DNA of 64,000 bases, taken from NCBI RefSeq assembly GCF_028688295.1, contig NZ_JAQTYM010000003.1, positions 1 through 64,000 of the forward strand, read 5' to 3'. Positions 26,166-35,310 of the stretch are shown piece by piece (position 1 is the stretch's first letter; each line of letters begins with the position of its first letter). Source of the DNA: Sulfuricurvum sp. Its GTDB lineage: Bacteria > Campylobacterota > Campylobacteria > Campylobacterales > Sulfurimonadaceae. The notes beneath the pieces were generated by a model. That model was not told the DNA's origin and searched no databases. It was given only the letters and a program-made list of their open reading frames with translations. A program made the translations under genes and the position numbers.

Positions 26166-26420
26166 TTACTCCTCTTCCTCCGATAGTTGCTTGTGTTTGT
26201 AGAGGAGTTCTTGCATGGTTTCAACGTTGTCTTTATCAGGAATGATACAATCAACCGGACAGACGGCAATACAAGCAGGCTCATCATAGGTTCCTACGCA
26301 TTCAGTACAACGGTCTGGATCGATGATATAAATCGGATCACCCTCTTCAATTGCATCCATCGGGCACTCTTCTCGGCATGCGTCGCATGCGATACATTCA
26401 TCGACTATTAATAGTGGCAT
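26166..26420 (-). CDS. 2[4Fe-4S] ferredoxin, Alv (YfhL) type
   Basis: 84 residues from the ATG at 26420, which has GAGGTG six bases upstream; an in-frame GTG at 26429 overlaps that site and is rejected. First cluster motif CIACDACREECP, second CTEC-x8-CIAVCP, with the 8-residue loop and charged C-terminal helix typical of Alvin/YfhL ferredoxins. A low-potential electron carrier. It directly precedes ppx. Confidence 0.92.
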   Translation of the reverse strand: MPLLIVDECIACDACREECPMDAIEEGDPIYIIDPDRCTECVGTYDEPACIAVCPVDCIIPDKDNVETMQELLYKHKQLSEEEE

Positions 26421-26501
26421 AGGTTGCACCTCGGTTTTTATATTGGTTATTGCGCGATTTATAGCGAAAGGAACCTTTGAGGAGTTTTAAAGTAGAAAAA
26501 C

Positions 26502-27803
26502 TTATCGCTGTGGGAGGACACAACACAGTTTCGAAGGGAGAACCATACGGGCAATAGTGCCATCAATTCCATCGTCACGATTGGTTAACGTAATCACGGC
26601 CCCGATAGCTTCAGCCGCACTTTTGGCCAAAAATAGTCCAAGTCCTACCCCTGATTTATTGCCCTGACGCTTAAATGGAGCGAAAAGATCGACACTTTCA
26701 TCAATTCCGCACCCCTCATCGATTACTTCGATGACGATTCCGGTTCCGTTAAGATAGCTATTAAAGCGGATTGTTTTTGTCTCAGGGGTAAATTTGAGGG
26801 CATTTTGTAAAAAATTCTGCAAAATTTGGTTCAACAGCGTCACTTGTAAGACCGCACTAAATGCGTCGGGTCTAAAATCAGTTACAAGGGTTTTGTTTTC
26901 ACTGTTCGCGAGAAGTTTAAAATCCCCTTCCCATTTTTTTAGAATTTGAATGATATCGGTTTGTATTGGGATCTCAAGCTGTGCCCCTTCTTGTCGACCG
27001 ATATTGAGGATGTCACCAACGATTTTATTCATCTCATCGACACTTTGGTTGGTGATACGGATCGCTTCGATGTACTCTTCAGGAGAGCGTTTTTTGATGA
27101 GGGTAACTTGATTTTTGAGCTTGATAACGGCAAGAGGAGTTTTGAGCTCATGTGCTGCACCGATAAAGAGCTCTTTTTGGTACTTAACAAAATTTTGAAT
27201 CCGTGCAATAAGACGGTTCAGGGTCTCCCCAAGAGGTTCAAACTCATCAGGGAGCTGTTCAACCTTGATAGGGCGGATGAGGTGCTCGTTCATATTAGAA
27301 AGACGTCGTGAGAGAGCGGTAATCGGTGCAATCAACATTTTTGAAAAGGCAATGGCATAGAGGATAATAACAACAAAGCCAACGGCATTGATGAGAAAAA
27401 TAGAGTTTAGGATTTTGGTCAATAACCGTTTCGTTTGGGTAATGTCACGGCTTACTTTTAAATACGAAGAGCGCTCAAAGTCAAAAGGGTAAATCAAGGT
27501 AAGGGTGGTTGTTTTGTCTTTGTGGGTAGTTTCGTAAAAATCGAGATGTTCTTCTTTCACAGAAAGGGTTATGAGTTCAACATTAAGTCCCATTAGGGTC
27601 TCCGTGTTGTTTTGCTGAGAGGATAAAAGAGATTTATAAGATGATATATTTTCAGCATAACCGATCAGTTCAGCTTGTTTTTCATCGTAAATAGATTGTT
27701 TGATAAAAAGGAATAAAAAAGAGGAAAATAGGATAACCAATGCTGCCGAAGCAACAATCAGTTGAAAAAGAAAACGTCGTCTTATACTTCTTTTTGAAAA
27801 CAC
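26502..27803 (-). CDS. Sensor histidine kinase
   Basis: 433 residues: helix 1 (about 12-33), periplasmic domain (35-130), helix 2 (about 132-152), HAMP-like linker, phospho-acceptor H218 in AAHELKTPLAVIK, ATP-binding domain with N-box (LQNALKFTP), G1 (DEGCGI) and G2 (GVGLGLFLAK). It lies downstream of hsrA on the same strand with a 204-base gap, so co-transcription is possible but not certain. It is the nearest candidate phosphodonor for that regulator. Confidence 0.9.
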   Translation of the reverse strand: MFSKRSIRRRFLFQLIVASAALVILFSSFLFLFIKQSIYDEKQAELIGYAENISSYKSLLSSQQNNTETLMGLNVELITLSVKEEHLDFYETTHKDKTTTLTLIYPFDFERSSYLKVSRDITQTKRLLTKILNSIFLINAVGFVVIILYAIAFSKMLIAPITALSRRLSNMNEHLIRPIKVEQLPDEFEPLGETLNRLIARIQNFVKYQKELFIGAAHELKTPLAVIKLKNQVTLIKKRSPEEYIEAIRITNQSVDEMNKIVGDILNIGRQEGAQLEIPIQTDIIQILKKWEGDFKLLANSENKTLVTDFRPDAFSAVLQVTLLNQILQNFLQNALKFTPETKTIRFNSYLNGTGIVIEVIDEGCGIDESVDLFAPFKRQGNKSGVGLGLFLAKSAAEAIGAVITLTNRDDGIDGTIARMVLPSKLCCVLPQR

Positions 27804-27960
27804 AATTTTCCTCTTTTCATCCTATCTTTTGGTTGTAGCCTTAGTACAGGTTACGTGTAATATTTTATGATTATACAATAATTTCTTATCGTCTAATCTC
27901 TTAAAGAGAGTGAAATAAAGCCAAGAAAATTGTAAGTTAAAAGAGAGAAGAGAAAGGATG

Positions 27961-27983
27961 CAAGCCCCTAAAATAGGGACTTG
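27961..27983 (-). terminator. Hairpin downstream of hsrA
   Basis: CAAGCCCCTA and TAGGGACTTG pair over 10 positions with one C/A mismatch around AAA. It is 25 bases beyond the hsrA stop. No strong T-run follows on the reverse strand, so it could be a partial terminator or mRNA-stabilising hairpin. Confidence 0.4.
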
Positions 27984-28007
27984 TTAGAGAAGGTGGAAAT
28001 TTAAAAG

Positions 28008-28682
28008 TTAATTTACTTCTTTAGGGAAGCAAAAACGGTAACCACGACGACGTACTGTCTCGATGGTTGTAATACCGAGAGGTTTGTCCATTTTTTGACG
28101 GATTTGGTTGATTGCAACTTCGATAACGTTAGGGGTAACGAGTTCAGGCTCTTCCCAGATTGCGTCAAGCAATTGTTCTTTAGAGACGATTTGATCACGA
28201 TGACGTGCAAGGTGGGTCAATACTTCGAAAGGTTTCCCTTTAAGTTCGATCTCTTTTTCTTTGTAGATGATTTTTTCCTCTTCAGGATTAATGATCAAGT
28301 CATCAATTTCGATGATGTTGCTTCCGCCAAAACGAAGGCGTGCTTCGATACGTGCAACAAGGACATCAAAATCAAATGGTTTACGGATATAGTCATCCGC
28401 ACCGGCACGAAGTGCATCGATTTCGCTCTGATTGTCATCACGAGCAGAAAGAACGACTACGACTGTTTTTGGAGTGTTGGTTTTGATATCAGGGATGATA
28501 TCAACACTGTTGCCATCTGGCAACATCCAATCCATCAAAATTAGGTCATAGTTACGGATGTCGAGGTAATACTCGCCATCTTTTAAAGTTTCGACGACAT
28601 CGCTTTGGTAACCAAACTCTTTAAGCCCTTCTGCAAGGGTTTTGTTGAGGGTTACTTCATCTTCAATGATCAGAATACGCAT
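28008..28682 (-). CDS. hsrA: HsrA-type essential response regulator
   Basis: 224 residues. The C-terminal winged-helix half (for example KGKPFEVLTHLARHRDQIVS, WEEPELVTPNVIEVAINQ, VRRRGYRFCFPK) is almost identical to my memory of HsrA (HP1043/Cj0355), the homeostatic and oxidative-stress regulator of Campylobacterota. Unlike the H. pylori protein, whose receiver lacks the phosphorylation site, this receiver is complete: E7/D8, D51 (LILMDWMLPDG), a switch Ser (LSARDD) and Lys in YIRKPFD. GAGGAA precedes the ATG, and TGGTATCAT upstream resembles an extended -10 box. Confidence 0.93.
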   Translation of the reverse strand: MRILIIEDEVTLNKTLAEGLKEFGYQSDVVETLKDGEYYLDIRNYDLILMDWMLPDGNSVDIIPDIKTNTPKTVVVVLSARDDNQSEIDALRAGADDYIRKPFDFDVLVARIEARLRFGGSNIIEIDDLIINPEEEKIIYKEKEIELKGKPFEVLTHLARHRDQIVSKEQLLDAIWEEPELVTPNVIEVAINQIRQKMDKPLGITTIETVRRRGYRFCFPKEVN

Positions 28683-28856
28683 TCAGATTCCTCATATAAC
28701 GGAAATTTTGCCGAAATGATACCATAGTTTTAGAAATTTTTAAACTTTTTTTCAATTTTTTTTAAAAAATGGAATAGTAATAAACGATAATGGTGCTTTT
28801 GAAATGATTGTCTAAAAAACAATCGGGACTAATCTCCCCATTTTGGGAAGAAAAAT

Positions 28857-29498
28857 TTATTTAGTCGGGTTAGGGATGATTTTGATCTCTACACGTCGGT
28901 TTGCTTCACGTCCTGATGGTGTATCGTTGGAAGCGATGGGCATAGTTTCTCCGTATCCTACTGATTTGATACGATTTGAATCAACCCCGTGACTTGAGAG
29001 ATAAGAGGTGACACTCTGCGCACGTAATTGTGAAAGGGTTAAATTACTCGCATCACTTCCGACATTATCGGTGTGTCCTTGGACTTCGATTTTGGTTTCC
29101 GGATATTTAACCATAACGCTTGCGATATCATCTAGGACCGGATTGAAATTAGCTTTAATATTGGTTTTTGCCGTGTCGAAAGTAATTCCGCCCGGCATAT
29201 TGAGATTGATGGTGTCTCCTTGGCGTTGTACTTCTACTCCGGAGCCTTTTAGCTCTTTATTAAGCTCTTCTTGTTGGCGGTCCATATAATACCCGATACC
29301 TCCACCAGCTGCCGCTCCAAGCGCGCCACCGATTAGAACCCGTTTTGCACTATGATTTCCGGTAGCCGCTCCTGCTGCCGCTCCGGCGACTGCGCCGATA
29401 AGTGCTCCGGTTTGGGTTTTAGAAAGACCGGTTTCGGTTCCGGCACATCCGACAAGGAGTAATCCTGCGGTTAATAATGATAAAGCCATACGTGTCAT
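28857..29498 (-). CDS. OmpA-family outer-membrane lipoprotein with glycine zipper
   Basis: 213 residues: lipoprotein signal with lipobox LLVGC (C18), a glycine-zipper segment (GALIGAVAGAAAGAATG and GGALGAAAGGGIGYY, about 31-67), then an OmpA C-terminal peptidoglycan-binding domain (IEVQGHTDNVGSDASN, LRAQSVTSYL, GYGETMPIASN, NRRVEIKI). The layout is that of YiaD-like proteins, which anchor the outer membrane to peptidoglycan. It is monocistronic. Confidence 0.9.
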   Translation of the reverse strand: MTRMALSLLTAGLLLVGCAGTETGLSKTQTGALIGAVAGAAAGAATGNHSAKRVLIGGALGAAAGGGIGYYMDRQQEELNKELKGSGVEVQRQGDTINLNMPGGITFDTAKTNIKANFNPVLDDIASVMVKYPETKIEVQGHTDNVGSDASNLTLSQLRAQSVTSYLSSHGVDSNRIKSVGYGETMPIASNDTPSGREANRRVEIKIIPNPTK

Positions 29499-29564
29499 AA
29501 AATAATCCTTTAGAAAGTCAAACTAGTATGCTGTAAGTATACCGTTGAATCGTGAACCAATTGT

Positions 29565-29894
29565 TTACAAATAGCGGAGTGTGTGCGATACACCGACGCT
29601 ACAATGGGGCAAAATGTTAGGTTTACGGATATTCAATGTGAGCTCTTCGATGAGCGGAAAATGGTGTTTTAGGGTAGTTCCTAAAACGTCTAAAGCGGTT
29701 TCGATTAGCTCAAATTGCTCATCTCTCATCGTTCTTTCGATGAGCTGTGTCACTTCGGCGTAGTTGATAAAGTTCCCCTCAGAGTAGGGGTAGTCAATCG
29801 TACAATCGATACGTACTTGCTGAGGAGTGGTACGTTCATGATCAAGAATCCCGATTATGGTTTCAAAGGTGAGATTCTCGATCAGGATTTTCAT
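29565..29894 (-). CDS. folB: Dihydroneopterin aldolase
   Basis: 109 residues, FolB fold: IENLTFETIIGILDHERTTPQ at the start with the conserved Glu and GI.. DHER pattern, NYAEVTQLIER, FELIETALDVLG, LNIRKPNILP. It cleaves dihydroneopterin in folate synthesis. It overlaps plsY by 4 bases. folK lies elsewhere in the window at 63392. Confidence 0.9.
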   Translation of the reverse strand: MKILIENLTFETIIGILDHERTTPQQVRIDCTIDYPYSEGNFINYAEVTQLIERTMRDEQFELIETALDVLGTTLKHHFPLIEELTLNIRKPNILPHCSVGVSHTLRYL

Positions 29895-30505
29895 GCGACC
29901 CGTTTCTCTTCCCCTTTGAACAAGCGGACAAAGTTAGGGATATGTTTATAAAAGAGGATAAAGGCGATAAATAGCACCGGAGCGTGAGGCATACTCGGAA
30001 AGAGAACGAATGAGGCAATGACGAGAGCGGCAAGTCCTAGCATCGAGGAAAGGGATGAAATACGGATCGTTTTTACCGCAACTCCCCATACAATGAGGGC
30101 GATAGCGGTAGGGATAGGCAGCATAACCGCCATAACGCCCATACCGGTAGCTACCCCTTTGCCACCCTCAAACCACATATACGGGCTGAAGCAATGACCG
30201 AGTACAGCGAGGACAGCAACCATCCACTGCGCAGCATCGCTAAGCTCGAAATATTTAGCAGCGAGGACAACGATAATCCCTTTTAGTGCATCAAGTGCGA
30301 GAGTAGCCGCGCCGAGTTTTTTAGCAAGTTTAGGATTACTCTCTTTGACAACGCGCAGTACATTGGTCGCTCCGATGCTACCTGAGCCTGAGTCGGTGAT
30401 GTTGACCCCGGCAAATACTTTTGCCAAAATGAGCCCGAACGGGATACCGCCGAGGAGATAGGCAGCCAAATAAAACTGTACATTGAGGTTAAATAAAAAA
30501 TCCAT
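29891..30505 (-). CDS. plsY: Acyl-phosphate:glycerol-3-phosphate acyltransferase
   Basis: 204 residues from the ATG at 30505 (AAGGAC upstream); a longer frame exists but lacks such a site. Membrane protein with the three PlsY motifs: GGIPFGLILAK, SGSGSIGATNVLR, and GHCFSPYMWFEGGKGVATG. It performs the first acylation in phospholipid synthesis with acyl-phosphate as donor. It is translationally coupled with folB. Confidence 0.95.
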   Translation of the reverse strand: MDFLFNLNVQFYLAAYLLGGIPFGLILAKVFAGVNITDSGSGSIGATNVLRVVKESNPKLAKKLGAATLALDALKGIIVVLAAKYFELSDAAQWMVAVLAVLGHCFSPYMWFEGGKGVATGMGVMAVMLPIPTAIALIVWGVAVKTIRISSLSSMLGLAALVIASFVLFPSMPHAPVLFIAFILFYKHIPNFVRLFKGEEKRVA

Positions 30506-30618
30506 TAGAGTCCTTTTTGGGATAAACGAGGTGATATTATAAAGCACCGATGGTTACAACTGCCTAAAAAAGTGCTTAGGAAGTTTTCATCTTCAAGGAG
30601 CGACGGGTGTGAGTAGGT

Positions 30619-30624
30619 TATAAT
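30619..30624 (+). promoter_or_regulatory. -10 box of the nadA operon
   Basis: TATAAT 33 bases before the TTG start of nadA, with AAGGAA between them. Confidence 0.5.
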
Positions 30625-30657
30625 AATAGCTTTATCGATGAAACAAGGAATATAAGT

Positions 30658-31650
30658 TTGACTACTGAAGAATTAAAACAGAATATTATTGACTTAAAAA
30701 ATCGTCTCAGCGTTACCGTTGTAGCGCACTTTTATCAACGAGATGAAGTGTTCGAGATGGGAGATATAACGGGAGATTCACTCGAACTGGCTAAACGTAC
30801 GATGGCGGATGATAAAGAGTTCGTCGTGTTCTGTGGTGTCGGTTTTATGGGACAAAGCGTCAAAATCCTCAGCCCCCATAAACGGGTCGTAATGCCGAAA
30901 GTTGCGTGCTGTGCGATGGCAAAAATGATTGATGGCCTCTATTACGATCAATCGATCCAAAAACTCGAAGATGCAGGGATCAAAGCGGACGATATCCTCC
31001 CGATCACTTACATCAACTCCGATGCGGCAGTAAAAGCGCGCGTGGGGAAAATGGGGGGGATGGTCTGCACCAGCTCCAACGCCAAAACGATTATTACCAA
31101 TGCACTCGCCGAGGGGAAAAAGATCCTATTTGTCCCTGATCGCTGTTTAGGGCAAAATATCGCCAATATGATGGGGCTGAAATCGTGCGTCATCGGAGAC
31201 GGAACCGATCCCAAAGAAGCGGATATCATTTGTTACGACGGATTTTGTTCGGTGCATCAACTCTTTAGTGTCGAGGATATCGAGTTTTACCGCAATAAGT
31301 ATCCCGGTATTTTGATCGCCGTCCACCCTGAGTGTGACCCTGCTATCTGTGACCGCGCTGATTTTGTCGGATCAACTTCTCAACTCATCAAATACATCAT
31401 GGAACTTCCAGCGGATCAAAAGGTGGCGGTAGGGACAGAGTTTAATATGGTCAACCGCCTCCGACCATCCAATACCTATATCCTCTCCTCTACCAAACCT
31501 GAATGTCCGACGATGAATGAAACGACGTTGGAAGATTTGTATAATGTCCTTAAATCGATCGAGGACGGTGCCCCGATCAATGAGATCGAAGTGGACGAAG
31601 ATACGGCGCATTGGGCGAAAATTGCGTTGGAGAGGATGATGGCGTTATGA
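30658..31650 (+). CDS. nadA: Quinolinate synthase
   Basis: 330 residues from a TTG with AAGGAA upstream. Motifs: VAHFYQRDEV, SLELAKR, three Fe-S cysteines expected from ACCAMA, VCTSSNA and HPECDPA regions, and KVAVGTEFNMVNRL. It condenses iminoaspartate with dihydroxyacetone phosphate using a [4Fe-4S] cluster, the de novo NAD route. It overlaps nadC by an ATGA. Confidence 0.95.
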   Translation: MTTEELKQNIIDLKNRLSVTVVAHFYQRDEVFEMGDITGDSLELAKRTMADDKEFVVFCGVGFMGQSVKILSPHKRVVMPKVACCAMAKMIDGLYYDQSIQKLEDAGIKADDILPITYINSDAAVKARVGKMGGMVCTSSNAKTIITNALAEGKKILFVPDRCLGQNIANMMGLKSCVIGDGTDPKEADIICYDGFCSVHQLFSVEDIEFYRNKYPGILIAVHPECDPAICDRADFVGSTSQLIKYIMELPADQKVAVGTEFNMVNRLRPSNTYILSSTKPECPTMNETTLEDLYNVLKSIEDGAPINEIEVDEDTAHWAKIALERMMAL

Positions 31651-32462
31651 TCGAACAATTTATCCGTGAAGTATTAGCTGAAGATGTAGGGCGTGGGGAT
31701 TTGTATGCTCGGGTTTCCGATGCGGTGAGTGCCAGCGCGAAGATCATCGCGAAAAGTGACGGTGTTTTAGCGGGGGAAGAGTATCTGCGTGTTTTGGCAG
31801 AGATGGAGCGATTTGAGATTGTTTGGCATAAACATGACGGTGAGACGTTTGTAAAAGGGGAAGCTTTGATGGAACTCTCCGGCGATTCTCATACGCTGTT
31901 GCGGATTGAACGGACGTTGTTGAATATGCTGTTGCATGCGAGCTCTATCGCGACATTGACCCGTAAATATGTGGATCTCATCGCCCCCTATGGAACAAAA
32001 CTTCTCGATACCCGAAAAACTCGCCCACTGCTACGTAATTTCGAAAAATACGCGACTCGTATCGGAGGAGCGACGAACCATAGGATGGGGCTGGATGATG
32101 CACTGATGCTCAAAGATACTCATCTTAAAACGATTGCCAATTTAGAGCTTTTTATGGAAGAGGCGCGGGCAAAAATACCGTTTACAGCGAAGATAGAGAT
32201 TGAAGCTGAGACGATTGAGATGGCAAAACATGCTATGGAAGTAGGGGCCGATATCGTGATGTGTGACAATATGTCTGTCGAACAACTGCGCGAAGTGGTC
32301 GAATACAAATGGGAACACCACAGCAGTGTTCTCCTCGAAGCGAGCGGAAATATCACGCTAGAAACGATCGAGAGTTATGCCTCAACGGGAGTTGATGCGA
32401 TTAGTACCGGTTCTCTCATTCACCAAGCTAATTGGATAGATATGTCTATGAAAATGGATTAA
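31647..32462 (+). CDS. nadC: Nicotinate-nucleotide pyrophosphorylase (quinolinate phosphoribosyltransferase)
   Basis: 271 residues from the ATG at 31647 that overlaps the nadA stop; the frame is open further upstream but inside nadA. Motifs: REVLAEDVGRGDL, LLDTRKTRPLLRNFEKYA, GGATNHRMGLDDALMLKDTH, EIEAETIEMA, LEASGNITLE, DAISTGSLIH. It completes the step after NadA. flhB follows after 3 bases. Confidence 0.95.
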   Translation: MIEQFIREVLAEDVGRGDLYARVSDAVSASAKIIAKSDGVLAGEEYLRVLAEMERFEIVWHKHDGETFVKGEALMELSGDSHTLLRIERTLLNMLLHASSIATLTRKYVDLIAPYGTKLLDTRKTRPLLRNFEKYATRIGGATNHRMGLDDALMLKDTHLKTIANLELFMEEARAKIPFTAKIEIEAETIEMAKHAMEVGADIVMCDNMSVEQLREVVEYKWEHHSSVLLEASGNITLETIESYASTGVDAISTGSLIHQANWIDMSMKMD

Positions 32463-32465
32463 TAA

Positions 32466-33533
32466 GTGGCTGACGATACAGAAAAGACGGAAGAACCCAC
32501 CTCCAAGAAACTTTCTGATGCCAGAATAGACGGTAACGTCCCTAAAAGTCAAGATGTAGCCGGAGTTGTTGTTTTATTTGTTGCTATTTTGTCTTTAATC
32601 ATGATGTTTACGTTTATTGCTGATCGAATGTTGGGTCTTACGCGCTATTATTTTTCCATACTGAATGAACCGGTAACACGGGAGGGAATGATGGATCTTG
32701 CGTTTGTCACTTTTAAAGAGACATTGGTGATGACAGTTCCTTTTGCACTTATTATTGCGATTGCCGGAGTGGCCGGAAATGTTTCTCAATTTGGGTTTAA
32801 TTTTACCACCAAGCCTCTGGTACCTAATTTTTCGAAATTGAATCCCATTAAAGGGCTTGCTAATTTGTTCACTCTCCAAAAAGCCCTAGAATCTCTTAAA
32901 ATTACTTTTAAATCGTTTACAGCGTTGGGAATAGGGCTGATCTTTTTTTGGTACTTCATCGAAGAGCTGCCGACGGTTGCCCTGTTTACGTTGCAAGATC
33001 AAATGGGGTGGTTGCGGGATAAAGCGATTATCTTAGCATCGGTAATGCTCGTGATTATCTTTATTTATGCCATTATCGATCTGTTCTTAACCCGTAAAAA
33101 TTATTTTGATAAACTCAAAATGTCAAAGCAAGAGGTAAAAGATGAGATGAAAAATATGGAGGGGGATCCGCATATCAAGGCAAAAATTCGACAAATTCAG
33201 TTTCAGGCTGCCAGAAAGCGGATGATGTCCTCGGTTCCCACTGCGGATGTGGTTATCACGAATCCGACCCATTATGCGGTAGCAATCGTTTATGATGAGA
33301 CGAAACATAACGCTCCTGTCGTTGTGGCAAAAGGGGTCGATAATGTTGCTATCCAGATCAAAAAAATAGCCCGTGAAAATGGGGTTCATATTGTTCAAAA
33401 TCCACCGCTTGCACGATCATTGTATGCTGAGGTAGAGATTGATCGAGCGATTCCGGATATGCTGTTTGCTGCTGTTGCGGAAGTGTTGGCATACGTCTAT
33501 AAAATGGGTAAAAAACGGAAGGAACATAGCTAA
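32466..33533 (+). CDS. flhB: Flagellar type III export protein FlhB
   Basis: 355 residues from a GTG. It starts ADDTEKTEEPTSKKLSDAR, the standard FlhB opening, followed by four membrane helices and the cytoplasmic self-cleaving domain with NPTH at residues 266-269. It switches export from rod/hook to filament substrates. It lies in an apparent operon nadA-nadC-flhB and overlaps the next gene by 1 base (TAATG). Confidence 0.95.
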   Translation: MADDTEKTEEPTSKKLSDARIDGNVPKSQDVAGVVVLFVAILSLIMMFTFIADRMLGLTRYYFSILNEPVTREGMMDLAFVTFKETLVMTVPFALIIAIAGVAGNVSQFGFNFTTKPLVPNFSKLNPIKGLANLFTLQKALESLKITFKSFTALGIGLIFFWYFIEELPTVALFTLQDQMGWLRDKAIILASVMLVIIFIYAIIDLFLTRKNYFDKLKMSKQEVKDEMKNMEGDPHIKAKIRQIQFQAARKRMMSSVPTADVVITNPTHYAVAIVYDETKHNAPVVVAKGVDNVAIQIKKIARENGVHIVQNPPLARSLYAEVEIDRAIPDMLFAAVAEVLAYVYKMGKKRKEHS

Positions 33534-34660
33534 TGGATCGCTGGTTTCAACTTTTTGCGGATAAAAAAATAATCGCCGGAATCTTTTTGGCCATTATGGT
33601 CATTTTAGGTGCACTTCTTTTTTATCTCGAAAAAAAGGTGACCTCCCAAACGCTTGAACGTCTAAGTGATCAACTCTCCACAGCACTCAATAATCAATTG
33701 GAAAAAGAGCACTCTACTGCATTGCGTTTTGCTCTTATTCTAGGACAAAATAGCGCTTTAAGCGATGCCTTGGAACAAGAAGATGAGGATAAAGGTTTTG
33801 ATATCCTCTCTGAGGTGATGGAGTCGATTAAACTGCATACCGATGTGTTAATTCGCTCTCAGATTATTACCGCTGATTATGTTATTTTTGCCCGCAGCTG
33901 GGATAACTCGTATGCAGGGATGCCTCTGGATTTTCATCGTCCCGATCTTCTCTATTTTCAAACCCATAAAAAGCCTCGTTCAGCGATAGAGGTGGGGCGC
34001 AAGCTGGGGGTAAAAGCGACCGTTCCGGTATATCATAATGAGAAAATGATCGGGTTCGTCGAAGTAGTCTCTTTTTTTGAGTCGACACAGGAATATTTTG
34101 ATCGTTTGGGAATTGATATGTATATATTGATGGAGGATCGATTTTATGAAACGGCTGTTTTCATGCAGGAAAACCCTTCTATCGGAAAAGAGTACATTTT
34201 AGCCAATCCAAAATATACCCAAAGTGATTTGAAGCTTTTAAACGGGATTGATTTTAAAGCACTCAAAACGGCGCGTCTCCTTTTTAGCGGAGGGCGTTAT
34301 CTGTTTTATGAACCGATGAAAAATGGAGAAGGGGAGACAATCGGAGCCTTTGTTTTTTCCCTCACCCAAAAGCAGATAACGACGTATGCTCACTCAGATG
34401 AAGAGGATATTTCATTCTTAATCCATCTCTCTCGAAATGAGCTTTACAATATTACGGTCAAAAAAACACTCGAAGATGCACAGTTCCAAAGTGTTTATGA
34501 CAAAGAACTGTTGTATCTAAAAGATGTGGTGGCGCCTGAAGATCGCGAGCTTTATTTAGAAGAAGCACGTGAGAGGCTGAATGCCTATTCTAAAGAAGAG
34601 CTGATCGGTATTATGCTCGATTATAAGGTGACCAATGAGATCAAAGGGGAGATCAGGTGA
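33533..34660 (+). CDS. Membrane protein with periplasmic Cache-like sensor domain and no output domain
   Basis: 375 residues: one N-terminal helix (about 11-33), then a long extracytoplasmic region with helical start (LERLSDQLSTALNNQLEKE) and a Cache-like core (QIITADYVIFARSWDNSYAG, HRPDLLYFQ, ATVPVYHNEKMIGFVEVV). No second membrane helix, HAMP, kinase, GGDEF or receptor domain can be seen. It is joined by a GTGA overlap to a response regulator and then a histidine kinase, so it may act as a separate ligand-binding partner of that kinase. The family name is not known to me. Confidence 0.7.
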   Translation: MDRWFQLFADKKIIAGIFLAIMVILGALLFYLEKKVTSQTLERLSDQLSTALNNQLEKEHSTALRFALILGQNSALSDALEQEDEDKGFDILSEVMESIKLHTDVLIRSQIITADYVIFARSWDNSYAGMPLDFHRPDLLYFQTHKKPRSAIEVGRKLGVKATVPVYHNEKMIGFVEVVSFFESTQEYFDRLGIDMYILMEDRFYETAVFMQENPSIGKEYILANPKYTQSDLKLLNGIDFKALKTARLLFSGGRYLFYEPMKNGEGETIGAFVFSLTQKQITTYAHSDEEDISFLIHLSRNELYNITVKKTLEDAQFQSVYDKELLYLKDVVAPEDRELYLEEARERLNAYSKEELIGIMLDYKVTNEIKGEIR

Positions 34661-35310
34661 GAGTATTAATACTGGAAGATGAATACATGCTTCGTGTAAG
34701 CATCACAGAATTTCTAGAGGAATTAGGCTTTGAAGTTAGCGGATTTTCTAATGGTGAGAAGGCATTCGATGCGATTTATGAGACCCATTTTGACCTCTAT
34801 CTTCTAGATGTCAATGTTCCGGGGATGAATGGATTTGAGCTTTTGCGGACATTGCGTAAAGAAGGAAATAAAACTCCTGCCATTTTTCTCACTTCGATGG
34901 TCAATGTCAACGATTTGCAAGAGGGATATAAATCGGGATGTTGTGACTATATTCGTAAACCGTTCGATCTCACCGAATTGCAAATACGGATCATGCACGC
35001 ACTCAAAAGCCATTATCATGACGGTGAAAACAAAATTGATTTTGGTTCAGAACTGATCTATGATACTGAAAATTTTACCCTAACGCACGCCGGTGAGAAC
35101 ATTGCACTGAGTAAAACCGAAAAAGAGATTTTTACCGTCTTACTCAAACATACGAATCAAATTGTATCAGTAGAGATGTTTCAAGACGAGATTTGGGGTG
35201 AATACGTTGATCCTGCCAATATCCGTGTACAGATTAACAATCTGCGTAAAAAACTCCCGCTAGAGATTATCCAAAACAGACGTGGGCAGGGATACATCAT
35301 TGAACGATAA
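34657..35310 (+). CDS. OmpR-family response regulator, sox-adjacent
   Basis: 217 residues from a GTG overlapping the previous stop. Receiver: E7/D8 (LEDEYML), phospho-acceptor D51 (LYLLDVNVPGMNG), switch Thr (LTSMVN), Lys in YIRKPFD. Winged helix: LSKTEKEIFTVLLKHTNQIV, VQINNLRKKLP, NRRGQGYII. It lies between a Cache-like protein and a histidine kinase, and directly upstream of soxXYZAB. The natural guess is control of sox transcription by reduced sulfur, which is inference. Confidence 0.9.
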   Translation: MRVLILEDEYMLRVSITEFLEELGFEVSGFSNGEKAFDAIYETHFDLYLLDVNVPGMNGFELLRTLRKEGNKTPAIFLTSMVNVNDLQEGYKSGCCDYIRKPFDLTELQIRIMHALKSHYHDGENKIDFGSELIYDTENFTLTHAGENIALSKTEKEIFTVLLKHTNQIVSVEMFQDEIWGEYVDPANIRVQINNLRKKLPLEIIQNRRGQGYIIER

